A stretch of DNA of 64,000 nucleotides from Otis tarda (Eukaryota > Chordata > Aves > Otidiformes > Otididae). Both the position numbers and the translations under genes were made by a program. Shown here piece after piece: positions 1 through 12,500 of the stretch. The DNA lies in the NCBI GenBank assembly GCA_026413225.1, contig CM048552.1, positions 140,071,053-140,135,052 of the forward strand, written 5' to 3'. The notes under the pieces were generated by a model. The model ran no database searches. It was given only the letters and a program-made list of their open reading frames with translations, and was not told the origin of the DNA. Numbering within the stretch: position 1 is the first letter of the stretch; each line of letters begins with the position of its first letter.

Positions 1-2261
1 TTGAAAGGTGGTTACGATATTTCATTTGCACTTTTACTTTTCTTACAAAACACTACTTATTCAACTTTCTCCCTCGATAAACTGCAATTTAAGCTGAAAC
101 AGTTTCAAGACACAACCGAGAGTAGGGCAATGATCCCATAAGACCTTTTGATCACACTTAGGAGAAGGTCAAGTTACTACAAAGCTCGGGTTGTCATATG
201 TGGGTGAGTGTCTTTTTGTGGTCATTATGAAGTACAGTGTGCTGGAAAGGTTAAGTCATTGACAAAATTGGATTTATGAGCATGATAGTAATAGGAAAAT
301 ACTGTCAAAATTGTACTTAGTCTACAGGCTTCTGGGATTCAGGTCCTGCATCTTGTCGTTTGAAGGTGGCTGCTCTGAACTAGTTTCCTTCAGATAGATT
401 AATAACTCATTCTCCACTCACAAAAGAAAACAGATATTTGCACCAAGTGGAATGTGTTTGTCCATACTGTTGCATTACTTGAGAAACCCAGCAATGAAAG
501 CTGCTTCTGCCATGCCCAGGACAGTGAGCACAAGTTCCCTTCTCAGTATTGCTGGCTATTATCTTTTAAAAGTTCTCATTATTCTCTTACTCATCATTTT
601 TCTAAACACAGAGTTAGCAATGTAAGGAACTTCAGTTTCTTTTCTTTTGTTAAGCCAGGCCCTTCAGTATGTGTTCTGTTTCCAGTGTTTGTCTGGAATC
701 CTGAGGAGAAGGAAAAAAGAAAAGGAGAAACATGAAAGTAAGGAAAAAAAAAAGAGATGTGAAAATAAGATTAAAAAACAACCTCACCCTGAAAGGATAG
801 GAAAGCAAATGCATGTCATACTTATGTAAGAGTAGAATCTCAGGAAAACACTCAAATGTTATGAAGTGTTATTAAATTAGTGATAACATAGAGATACTAC
901 AGGCAGGATACATAGAAAGTCCATGTTGATATCAATTACTTGAATTACTTCTGCTACAAACTTCAATCTACTGGTCTTGAAAGTTGAAGAAAATTTATGT
1001 ATATACAGTTAACACAACTATAAATGCAACTGAAATTGAGGGTAACATAACAGATTATTTATTTTCTAACTAGATCGGGGGAAGATTTCAGTTTAGTTAC
1101 TTTATTTTTTACCAATTTAAATTTTACCAATTTAATTCTCTTGACAGGATGTAGGTCAGAACTAATGGTTTCATTTGTTTTATTTTCTTTATTTTTAATT
1201 AAAACTAAATAGTCTGAACATCTTGGTTTTGGTTTTTTTTGGCTTGTTGGTGGGATTTTTAAAAAAGAATAAATTATTAAAAGAAGACTGGAAACTATAC
1301 AGCCTTGAATATAAATTCATGCACAACTTGACTGATTTGAACATGTCACTGAAGAGGGGGAGGGAGTGAAAATGTATGGGTCTCTTTTTTTTTATCTCTG
1401 CCTAGATTTTGTCCCCAAGGGAAAATTCTGATCAGAAGAGAGTGTCTTGGCCAGCAAGCAGTTACAGATATGCTACCAGTATTAAATAACGACAGTCATC
1501 TAATCTAGTCTGATTCCAGGAACCCACAAATTGCAAGTCTCAAAACTACTTCCAGAAGCCAGGAGAGTCAAGTGCCAAATTTTGCTCTTTCTTTTCTCTT
1601 CCGAGAATAAGGTGTCCAACATAGCTGAAATATCAGCCTACTGCAAAGGCATATCCAGTTTCTTTGTCTAGTGTAAGGATACAGTCCAAACATTGCTTTT
1701 GACACACAAGCAAAGTGTATTATTAAGACAATGTAGTACAGTTGTGTACAGCCCCAAGGAGCTTAAGGAAATATCTCAAGAGCACTGAGAAAGTGTTAAA
1801 GTGAGCTGATACACAATACACGTTATAGGTAGTGTTTGTACCTATCATATACCTAAAAACAGAAAATTAGATTTTATTGTGTTTTTCAGCTTATTTATAT
1901 ACATATATAAACTTATTTTCATATAATAATTTTGGCATTTATTTTGTTCTCTATGCAGCAATTGTTACATCTGTACTTTTTAATTTATAGCAGTCTTTTA
2001 CAGTTTTGCTCTGCTGAAATGATCATCAATAATAAAAAGTATCCTTAAAAAGATTCTGTGCTGTTTTGGAAGGTATCATGCTGAGATAGTACTTGTTAAC
2101 CTATAGTTAATGTTAGAATTAAAAACTGTGGTTTAGGTTTGCTGATTCATTTCCCTCGATTCCATAAATCTGACAGTAGTAATTGGAGATTGATGTGAGT
2201 TCCCATCAATGTTTTGTGGGGCACCAGAGGTCTGACAATTTCCAAATTTTTCACTCTCTAG
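1..2261. other. unique AT-rich noncoding DNA
   Basis: No gene, LTR or CR1 piece was recognised. The reading frames here are short, low in complexity and unlike known families. A purine-rich run lies at about 708-782. The final 20 bases form the polypyrimidine tract and acceptor of the candidate microexon that follows. Confidence 0.5.
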
Positions 2262-2305
2262 GAGCCGGGATTTGGTTGGGGATCTTCAAAAAGCCAAATT
2301 GCAAG
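2262..2305 (+). CDS. candidate 44-bp microexon of an unidentified gene
   Basis: Seen: a pyrimidine-rich acceptor (tttttcactctctag, ending at 2261) is followed by 44 bp and then a donor reading CAAG|GTAAGTAA, which is full consensus for U1 pairing. All three frames are open. In the frame with one leading base the segment reads SRDLVGDLQKAKLQ and ends with one spare base. That phase fits the second candidate exon at 14778-14835, and together they are 102 bp, a multiple of three. I do not recognise the protein. Inference: a small internal exon of a plus-strand gene with very long introns. It could equally be a chance pair of splice motifs, since a 44-bp open segment proves little by itself. Confidence 0.35.
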
Positions 2306-4530
2306 GTAAGTAATCTCTCCTTTCCTAAATGACTTCAGTATCTTTAAATAATCTTCTTGCTCAGCAGGACTATTATGAGAACCTATTATTCTTTCTGTGA
2401 AAGTATGCTCCTTCTCACTGTATGAACTCAACTTGAACTACTCTTATGCTTTTTTGGTTTACATTGTATTATTCCTTCTCCTTTCACCTGTGTGTTGCAT
2501 GAAACTGTCATCCCCTCTGACATTACCTATATCCTTTAAGCATTTTATGTTTCCATTAAAGCATATCATCTTACATTTTTCCCTCGGGCAGTATCAATAA
2601 AGATCATGTCAAGTTTCTGATCGGAGATTATCCTTGGCATCTTGGAGAAACAGAATAAGAAAATGTTTTACCCCCATAGCTCATTCTTGTAAGAGGGTAG
2701 TGTACTCATGAAGTTACTTTTTGGATGTGAAGGTAGTTGCTTGTTTTTCTTGTTAATTTTCCTTTAGGATCAAAATTTTTTGTCATCTCCACTTACCTTG
2801 TTCTTCCACATGCATTTTATCAGGGTTACTGCCAGCTTCAACAGTCAAAGCTACAATTGTACCAAATCAACTCTTGTTTATTGCTACACTCATTGGCACT
2901 CATTCAGTTGTGCTGGTGGAATTATTTGTTTATTTGTTTCATATCATTCCCCCTCCCGCCAAAATATTCTACAAATACAATAAAGAGAACAATCTGTCAA
3001 ACAGCAGATGCGAGAATAGGTAACAAGAAGAGGAGACAGAACCACATAGTGATACATTTTTTTTTTTATTATCCTAAATACCACGCAATATCCTAAATAC
3101 CACACAATATGCTAAATACCACCTAATAGATGCATGTTTTTCAGGATCCCTTAAATTGTTTATAATCTTTTGGATAGCTGCTAATTTAATTAATGTAATT
3201 AATAATCATTTCAGCTGTGTATTATTTAACCCCAATTTACTAAGCTTTAATGGATAAAAACAAAACAAACAAAAAAACAACAACCTTCTAACCATAAAAT
3301 ATAAAGAAAGTAAAACATTAAATCATGTAGAACAGAAGTCAACTGACAGACTAAGGCACTAACATTTATGTGCCTACAATACAGATGCTGTATGTCAGAT
3401 AACTGTGTAATCTGCTACTGTAGACGATGACTATGTAATCCCTACAGTCAATAGAGTCAGGAAACAGCTCATGTCTTCTAAGAATAGCCATACAGGGCTC
3501 AATTAATTTGGCAAAGCTGAATGTCTAGCAACACTTGAGATGAAATACGTTATGACGTATTTTGAGGCAACCTAGAAAAAGAAATATTTATATGGTAAAT
3601 TTGAATGGGACTTAAAACCCTGTCAATCTTAGCTGTTCAACATGGTCATGATACAGCGAGTGATCCTGAGAATCTTTAAACACAGAAATTTGGGAACTTG
3701 AATTTAGAGATCTACTAGAATACCAGGATATTAACAGTATTTTTGAGAATCTAGATGTTGAAAATAAGTACCTAATACAATAGCTAGGTGTTTTAATGTC
3801 ACCTAATTTTTTTTATCCTCTGTGGATCAAAACATTTTCTTTAATGCTTCTAAACTTAGAAATTCTGTAACCAGAAAAGCTGAACCTAACAAACTGATTG
3901 ATGAAGGAGATGGCAGATAAGTAACAAAAGCTACTTTATAGATTGCACTGAAGTAAAAAAAGAGTAATTGAAAAAGGTGAAAAATAGTATCACTCTTGCA
4001 GCATATAATACGCATCAACTGAATGAAAATATAAATTGTTTTTCTAATGAGTTCATGTCTGAGTAGAGGAAGGGAAAAAGAGCTGTCTTTCTTGAAAAAG
4101 AAGGACCTGTTGAACTGATGACTAACTGCCATTGACAATATTTGTTTAAAATTTCAGAAATAAATTAGCCAAGTAACTGTTTTGATCTAATTTACATCTT
4201 ATATGACTTATGGTTCATAATTCAGAAGCAGGAAATGCACTAGAAATCAACATAAATAAGAAAACTATAACAATTTTAATTGCAATTGTGGTAAATATAT
4301 TTTATATTTTTTACTTTCCTTCTCTACATATTGCTTAGTATCAGCATACAGAATCCACTTATGATCACATATTTAAGACAAAATGAACACATATAAAATA
4401 CATTGAATAAAATAGCAACTAAAACATGTTTTGTTTTTAAAAAGTATTATCTCAAATGTCTGTTAATATTAGATAGCACAGCAAATAATTTTAAGTACTG
4501 TTACATATTCTTTATACTTATAACAGCTGA
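2306..4530. other. unique AT-rich noncoding DNA
   Basis: Apart from the short tandem repeat listed separately, nothing was recognised. Frames in this stretch, including the minus-strand frame at 3827-4138, are short and hydrophobic or low in complexity, and match no family I know. Confidence 0.5.
3072..3128. repeat. three-copy 19-bp tandem repeat
   Basis: Three head-to-tail units of 19 bp occupy 3072-3090, 3091-3109 and 3110-3128. They share the core CTAAATACCAC and differ at one to three positions. A short poly-T run lies immediately upstream. This is a small minisatellite with no visible function. Confidence 0.85.
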
Positions 4531-4534
4531 ATAA

Positions 4535-5417
4535 TAAAGATAATCCAGTCCAACCCCACTGACTTGGCCTGGGACATCTTTCACTACATCAGGTTTCTCA
4601 AAGAGCCATCCAACCTAACCTTGAACACTTGATGAAGCATCCACAACTTTTCAGGGCAACCTGCTCCACTGTCTCACCACGCTCATCGTGAAAAAAAAAA
4701 TCTTCCTTATGTCCAATCTAAACCTACTCTCTTTCAATATTTAAACCATTGTCCCTTTTCCTATCACTACAGGTCTTTGTAAGAAGTCTCTCTCCGTCTT
4801 TCTTATAAGCACCTTTTATATACTGAAAGACCACAACAAGGTCTACCTGGAGCTGTCTCTTCCCCAGGCTGAACAGCCCCAACTCTTTCAGCCTTTCTTC
4901 AGAGAAGAAGTGCTCCAGCCCTCTGACAATTTTCATGCTCCCTTCTTGCCTCACTTTGAGAGATCCATGTCTTTCTTGTGCCAGGGACTCCAGAGCTGAA
5001 TGCACTACTCTAGGTGGGGTCTCACAAGAGCAGAGTAGAAGGAGAGAATCACCTCCCTCAACTTGCTGGCTACACTTCTTTTTACACAGCTCAGGATACA
5101 ACTGGTTTTGTGGACTGCAAGCACACATTGCTGTCTCATGTCCAGTTTTTAATCCACTAATATCCTCAAGTCTTTTTCTGCAGGGCTGCTCTCAATCCAT
5201 TCATCCTTCAATCTATACTGATATTGGGGATTGCCCAGACCCAGATGCAGGATCTTGCACTTGGTCTTGTTGAATTTCATGAGATTTACATGGTCCCACT
5301 CCTCAAAGCTGTCAAGGCCCCTCTGGATGGTGTTCCTTCCTGCAAACAAACCAACTGCACCAAGCAGCTTGGTGTCATCTGCAAACTTGCTGCAAGTGCA
5401 CTCACTATGTCACTCTC
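4535..5417 (-). mobile_element. CR1 LINE fragment, old, 3' part of ORF2
   Basis: Read on the minus strand this is the 3' half of a CR1 ORF2 plus the 3' UTR. The frame at 4724-5128 is broken but recognisable, with the CR1 C-terminal pattern [16 protein letters not shown], and the frame at 5149-5349 carries WDHVNLMKFNKTKCKILHLG. Family knowledge: this region lies just after the RT core. The copy is 5'-truncated, and its 3' end stops near the 'tccagtccaacccc' block, so the octamer tail is missing or decayed. Many substitutions and stops make it an old, inactive copy. Confidence 0.85.
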
Positions 5418-5550
5418 CTGAGCACGCTGAATTCATTGAAATCATCCAATCATTTGGACTATGCCTCTATTGCCCAGATGCAATATTTTAGTTTAGATGT
5501 CTTAGCTTAGCTATCATCTCTTGCAAATAAAGAAGAATGGAATTAGATGG

Positions 5551-6212
5551 TGTCATAGTTTAACACCAGCCAGCAACTAAGTTCCATACAGCTGCTCACT
5601 TACTTTCCCCACTCCCAGGTAGGGTGGGGGAGAGAGTTGGAAACAAAAGAAAACTCATGAGTTGAGATAAAGAGATTTTACTAGGACAGCAAAGGAAAAG
5701 ATAACAACAACAGTAACAAGAATAATAATAAAAGTATTACAAAGATAATAAAATATAAAAAATGACCAATCCAGAATTTCTCACCACCTGATGACTGATA
5801 CAGCCCATTCGTTTTGTGAGCAGTAATCATGAAACAGAACTGAGAGTCATCTCAGAATGATCCCAAGCAGAGATCTTGGAACAGCAATTTCCCAAGCAGA
5901 GATCTTGGCACTTTCCCCAGAGAGATCTGCCCACCAGACAATCCCCACTTATATACTAAACATAATGTCTATGGTGTGGAATACTTCCTTTGGCCAGTTT
6001 GGGTCAACTGTACAGGCTATATCCCTCCCAGCTTCCTGCACCTGCACGTTAACAAAACCTGGGAAGCTGGAAAAAGTCCTTGATCTCTTAGGAGACACAC
6101 TCTTAACACCAGTGTCTTATCAATGTTCTTCACAAACCAAATTCCATACTAAATCCAAAACACAGCAGCTACTAGAAAGAAAACGAGCTCCATCCCAGCC
6201 AAAACCAAGACA
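5551..6212 (-). mobile_element. solo ERVL-type LTR with 5-bp target duplication
   Basis: Seen: the element runs from TGTCATAGTT to CCAAGACA, is 662 bp long, and is flanked by the direct repeat GATGG (5546-5550 and 6213-6217). On the minus strand it begins TGTCTTGGTTTTGGCTGGGA, the usual start of a widespread avian ERVL LTR. It has a TATA-like box on the minus strand (plus positions 5949-5955). A 5-bp duplication fits class III (ERVL) integration. No retroviral coding sequence adjoins it, so it is a solo LTR left by recombination between paired LTRs. An internal direct repeat, cccaagcagagatcttgg, is present at 5862-5879 and 5891-5908. Confidence 0.92.
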
Positions 6213-7508
6213 GATGGAAACTGTTGGGATTTGGATGTGTGTTTTTTTTAACTTGCTAAGGACAAAATGTTGTCAGTGATGTGAAGAAACAGTGAAACAT
6301 CTTTAATCATTATTTAATCAAAATATATTGCAGTCTGTCCAAACCTTTTTCTTCTTCAAAGCTCAGCAAAACTTTGATGGTAAATTCTGAATTAAATATC
6401 CACCATCTTCCTATCACTTATGTAATTCTAGCTTTTCTGAAGCCTGTTTCATTTTATACTTTTTAAAATACTTGACATTATATTCTATTAAATAACTGAA
6501 CTGATCCACAGATAAGAAGTCCTTTTGATTTTTTTTTTTTTGTGTCAGCCTCTATTAATCTGATGACTAGTTGTGAGTGTAATTTTGTGAGTAGCAAGAT
6601 AAAGCACTGAGATATATCTGGCTAGTCATTCATATAAATCTAATTATGAAAGACTGACATATTTTAATTTATATTCTCAGTAAGGAATGCTTAATTCAAA
6701 AAGTAAGGAACTTCTAAAAGTAAGATTTAACATTTTTTAAAAACCCCTAAAGCACTTATCTTCTTATTTATTAAAAGGAAAAAGAAAAACAAGCTGAAAA
6801 CACAAGCCTTATCCTTACCAGAAGATATGCCAATTACTAACATGTAATTGGCCTGCTTGTACTGTACTGTAACTAGTATAATGATCTGCACTACTAAACT
6901 AGCCAAAGTCACTCTATATCTTCTAAAGTCTGTTACCTCCAATAATTTCCCAAAAGTTTACATGGAATACCAGCAAGCATATTTTCAATCACTCAAGCCG
7001 CTTCTTCATACTTTTTTCTTTACTAGCTAGTATTCTAAATAAAGACTATTCAATACCAGATAGAAATATATACTGATTTAAAATGTTTAAACAATTTGCA
7101 TGGTGTCTGTTGAACACAGAAATAAATTTGAGGACTACTATTTTGCTTTTTAAGAGTCTAGTGACATAGAGGTTAATAGGATTTCTTGACTAAGACCAGA
7201 AGAGGAAGGTGTACAAAGACTGCAGGATAACATTAAATTCCTATGTATTTCAAAGGCTATTTACTGTGGTACATAAATATGGTGATGTATCTGCAAACAT
7301 TATCTCATATATAGTTTAATACTGAACAAATCAATATCAGGCATTGCAGTCCCATATAAATCTTTCTGCTAAAATCTGAAATACTTTCACATATATTTAA
7401 AAGCTTAGACATTTCAAATAAATTTATAAGAAGTGGTCTGGTTTTGTTTTGTTTTGATTTGATTTCTCCTGTGGAGTCAAAAACACTAACAGAATCCACG
7501 CAACTTTT
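6213..7508. other. unique AT-rich noncoding DNA
   Basis: No gene or recognisable element. A short (TTTTG)n-like run lies at about 7438-7463. Confidence 0.5.
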
Positions 7509-9555
7509 AGAATCATAGAATCATAGAAGCATTTAGGTTGGAAAAGACCTTTAAGATTATCAAGTCCAACCGTAAACTTAGCTCTGCTAAGTCTACCACT
7601 AAACCATGTCCCTAAATTCCATATCTATGCATCTTTTAAATATCTCCAGGGATGGTGATTCAACCATTTCCCTGGGCAGCCTGTTCCAATGCTTGATAAG
7701 ACTTTCAGTGATGATTTTTTTCCTAATATCCAATCTAAATTTCCCCTGGTGCAACTTGAGGCCATTTCCTTTTGTCCTATCATTGCTTCTTGGTAAAAGA
7801 GAACAACACCCACCTCACTACAACCTCCTTTCAGGTAGTTGTAGAGAGTGATAAGGTCTTCTTTAAGCGTCCTTTTCTCCAGACTGAACAACCCTAGTTC
7901 CTTCAGCTGCTCCTCTCAAGTCTTGTTCTCCAGACCCTTCACCGGCTTTGTTGTTCTTCTTTGGACATGCTCCAGCACCTCAGTCTTTCCTGTAGTAAAG
8001 GGCCCAAAACTGAACACAGTATTTGAGGTAGAGTCTTACCAGTGCTGAGTACAGGGTGATGATCACTTCCCTACTCCTGCTGACCACACTGTTCCTGATG
8101 CAAGCCAGGATGCTATTGGCCTTCTTGGCCACCTGGGCACACTATTGGCTCATATTCAGCTGACTATTAGCCAACAGCCCCAAGTACTTTTCACTAGGCA
8201 GCTTTCGAACCACTCTTCCCCAAACCTGCAGCGTTGTATGAGGTTGTTGTGACCCAAATGCAGGACCTGACACTTACCCTCGTTGAATCTCATACAATTA
8301 ACCTTGGTCAATCAATTCAGCCTGTCCAGATCCCTCTGTAGAGTCTTTCTTCCCTCAAGCAGATCAACACTCCTGCTCAGCTTGGTGTCATCTTCAAACT
8401 TACTGAGGGTGCACTCGATCCCCTCCTCCAGATCATTAGTAATGATGCCAAACAGAACTGGCCCAAATACTGAGACCTGGGGAACATCACTTGTGTCCAG
8501 CTGTCAGCTGGATTTAACTCAATTCACCATCACCTTTGGGACCAACCATCCATCCAGTTTTTACCCAGCAAACAGGATGCCCATCCAGGCCATGAGCAGC
8601 CAATTTCTGCAGGAGAATGCTGTGGGAAACAGTGTCAAAGGCTTTACTAAAGTCCAGGTAGAAAACATCTAAAACCTTTCCCTCATTCAATAAGCAGGTC
8701 AATTTGTCTTAGAAGGAAATTAGGTTAATCAAGCAGGATCTGCCTTTCATAAACCCATGCTGACTAGGCCTGATAATCTGGTTGTCCTGTACATGTCATG
8801 TGATTAAACTCAAGATGATCTACTCATAATCTTCCCCACTATCAAGGTTGGACTGGCAGGCCTGTTGTTTCCCAGATCTTCCTTCTGAACCTTCTTGTAG
8901 ATAGGTGTCACATTTGCTAACTTCCAGTCAACTAGGACCTCATTGGTTAGCTAGGACTGCTGATAAATGACAGAGAGTGACTTGGTCAGCACTTCTGCCA
9001 GCTCCCTCAGTACCCTTGGGTGGATCCCATCTGGTCCCATTGACTTTTGTGTGTCTAAGTGGTGTAGTAGATGGCTAACAATTTCCCCTTGGATTATGAG
9101 GGCTCCATTCTGGTCCCCATTCCTGTCTTCCAGCTCAAGGGACTGGGTACTCAGTGAACAACTGGTCCTAGTATTAAAGACTGAGGCAAGTAAGGCATTA
9201 AGTACCTCAGCCTTTTCCTCATAATTTGTCGCTTTGTTTCCCCCTCCATCCACTAAAGGATGGGGATTTTCCTTAGCTCTCCTTAGCTTTTGTTGTTAAT
9301 GTATTTATAGAAACATTTTTTTTATTATCTGTTATTACAGTAGCCAGATTAAGTTGCGGTTGGACTTTGGCCCTTCAAATTTTCTCCCTTGTAACCTCAC
9401 AACATTCTTGTCCCTTCCTGTCCCTTCTTCCAAAGGTCGTAAACTTTTTTTCCTGAGTTCCAGCCAACAGTCTCTGTTCAATCAGGCCAGTCTTCTTCCC
9501 CTCCAGCTCATCTTTCAGCAAACAGGGATGGCCTGCTCCTACACTTAGGACCATT
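7509..9555 (-). mobile_element. long old CR1 LINE copy with broken RT
   Basis: The plus strand opens with the complement of the CR1 octamer tail (aatcatagaatcatagaa) and the 'aggttggaaaagacc' 3' UTR block. Moving right, it runs back through ORF2. The minus frame at 8514-8702 carries the RT pattern VFYLDFSKAFDTVSHSILL, and the frame at 8951-9253 carries [20 protein letters not shown]. The stretch 9250-9555 matches the conserved region just 5' of the RT fingers. At about 2.05 kb this is the longest CR1 copy here. Frameshifts and stops throughout show it is dead. The 3' UTR differs from that of the younger copies at 24.7 and 37.1 kb, so it is a different and older subfamily. Confidence 0.92.
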
Positions 9556-12500
9556 CTTATCCCAGTTGGTAGATCTAGGAGTAATGTGTAGTTCTATGGA
9601 TTTTTTTAGGAGCTGTTGAGCATGTAGTCTTATTTGGGGATAACCATACAGGAGAACATTAAAGTTATACCATCTTCTGATGTATTTGGTGTTCCTAACC
9701 TTTTCTGATAGTTGACTAATACCATTTTAGATGATGCCAGACATCCAAGACAAGCCTAAGGCTGGCGGGTGAGATATGGGACTGTGGGAAACCGACATCT
9801 TTCTGGAGTGGCAACTCAGGGCCCAGCACGATACTCCAGAGTGTCTTAACTGGCACTATATGTATAGATCCTTGAATTCCTCTCCTAGACTCTTTGCCTG
9901 TGGTTTAGAGGCAGTAGGTTTCTTGTTTCATTTGAACAGTGAGAGCCAAAGGTGATTCGAAAAAATTAGAGGTACATTATATTTCTGCTTCCCATTTCAT
10001 GGGCCTTTGACAGCAGCTAGCTGTAAACAGATATAAATGAGCATTTTATGCTCCAGTTGGCAACACCTGACTCTTCAGATGGTTGTATGATATGCTTTCA
10101 AATAATTTCCATAGGGTTATCTTTTGAAACGGAGGTTGGCCATGGCCTGATAGCAACTTGTGATTTATTGATTTCTCTGAAAGGGATTTACCAGGAAATT
10201 GGACATCATTAAGAAGCACCTGTTTTTACCAGGTCTGACCTAGGTCAGAGTGGCTTCAGAGTGTTAATGATTATGTTTGCCTGTCTCAAGTAAATTGTTT
10301 GTGAATGATTTTGCAAGGCAGAATTGCTTTAAAATAGACACTGGTGATAGCATGCTGCAAGTTGTTAGCATGTTTGCTGACCGCAAAACCATAGAAGATG
10401 TTTAATATAATTCCTGAAGCAAAACAAACAAATTAAAAAGATAAAGCTACAAAACATATATTTTTTTTATTTTATATATACATTTAATAGGGAAAAAAAA
10501 CCAGACTATCAACATGTATGAGACTACCTTTGAATATTACACTGCTTTCTAGTCCAAAGTGTAAATAGAGAAAATAATATATAATTAATGCATACATCTG
10601 ATGCAGTAGTGAAAAGAAATATAATGAAGATAAATTTCCGGATGTCAAAGCTTTGGTTTCAGACAAAACTTTTATTTTTTTTCCAATATATAAGTTCTAT
10701 CAGATGTTTATTTAAAATATAAAAATTAGATTTATCAAAATCAAATAGGATTATTTTGGTTCAACATGAATTATTTGTTAAACTCTGGAAGTGTATCTTC
10801 CTTTTTAAAAATACTATATATGTGTGCATGTATATGTCTGTGAAAGTTTGTATATGCAGTTAAATATATTTCAGAACTTCAAGTGTCACATAGATGGAGT
10901 CTGATTTTTTAAAATATCTAAATCATATATTGGACAGTAAACAGATGTACCACAATGTTTTATAAAAAAAAACCAAACAAACATGAAACAATACCAGGTG
11001 TTTTGGAACATGATTATTGAATGTGACATTTATTGTGAAGGAATATTTGCAAATATCTCTCAACAGTCTTGCAGATATCTTTTTTACTGCAAGATATTAA
11101 TTGATGTTATTCTCCATATAACATACTTTATGTTCTATCCCCTATTTTTTCCCTTTTGTCAGTATTAAAAGTCATTGAACAAAAATTCAACATCCTGAGC
11201 ATACACTTCATCTGTTTTAAGCCTGAGCTTTACTTCTTTCTATTCTATTTCTTTCACAATGATGTCTAACATCCTTCTCAATATTTCATTTGAATAATAC
11301 CAGAGAGAGATACACAGTTTGTAGAAATCTCTAGAAATTATATAACCTTTGAGTCACTGCTGCTGTTATGAGAGGGTTGGAACTTGAGATCACCAGAGAT
11401 GTGAGTACATACAATGGATTTCCATGGAGACTTGCTGTTCTGCAACATTATCGTTTCTTCATTTAATTTCTGAATTCTTGACTTTACATGCAGTTATCCA
11501 CTGGATGCTTTCTTGATTTAAGATTTTGAAGCTATAAAATGCCCATAAGATAGTATGAAAATGCTGTATTTCTATATTATGTATTGTATACTCATACTGT
11601 AGTTTGGACTAAGTCGAGTTTCGGTTTCAACTGCAAAGTTTCCAGCATTTAGTCTCTAAGCCAGAATCTAAACTAAACTAAACCAAAGCTGTTGCTTTAA
11701 TTTAATCTACTCTCTGTTCTATTATCTAATTAGAATAAACACAAATTCATGTTGCAAAGCCACTGATAAACTCTTTGCCAGGAAAATTTATGAAACTCGT
11801 TTCTATCTATAGTGCGCCAGGCCTGCTGTGATTAGCATGCTTTCCACCAATTCCTGCTGAAACCTTATGCCACAAACATAATGAAATGTTACTCATCCCA
11901 AGTAATAGGCTTACAATTCAACTTTTATTTTATTTCTATGTCTGCAAATCATAGTAGGTTACAATAACAGAACAAATAGTTTTATTTTCTTCAACTTTTA
12001 CCTAATAAAAATAGATCTACATTGTAATATTTTACATATTGCTTGAGCTGGCCTATATACAGTTGCTCTTATTTCAACATGTGGGCAAAGATTCACATAG
12101 ATACTCTATGTACCTAATCTAAACTTTTCAAAAATCAAAGGAAACCTTTTCATCAGACCTCCAAAAGGTTTTGATTCAGGCATTGTCTAAAGTATTTAAA
12201 GCAAATTCATGTTCAACTGAACATTACTGTCTAAATCTTTTAGTGTTATTTTTATCATATAGTCTTTCCTTTGCTTACCTTACCCTCAACCACAGTTACA
12301 CATGATTATGCCTTCTCTCTCTCCTGAGGTATGTGGCCCTCTGTTTACTAGTATTGTCATTTCTGAATAAACACTCAAAGTAATACTTTCAAACAGGTTA
12401 TTTGATAATTATGCCGCTCCTCACAACACGTGTCATAAAAGTCAAAAGGAAACACACACAGTCAAGTCATGTGCAAACTCAGGTGCTTACCACCAACAGA

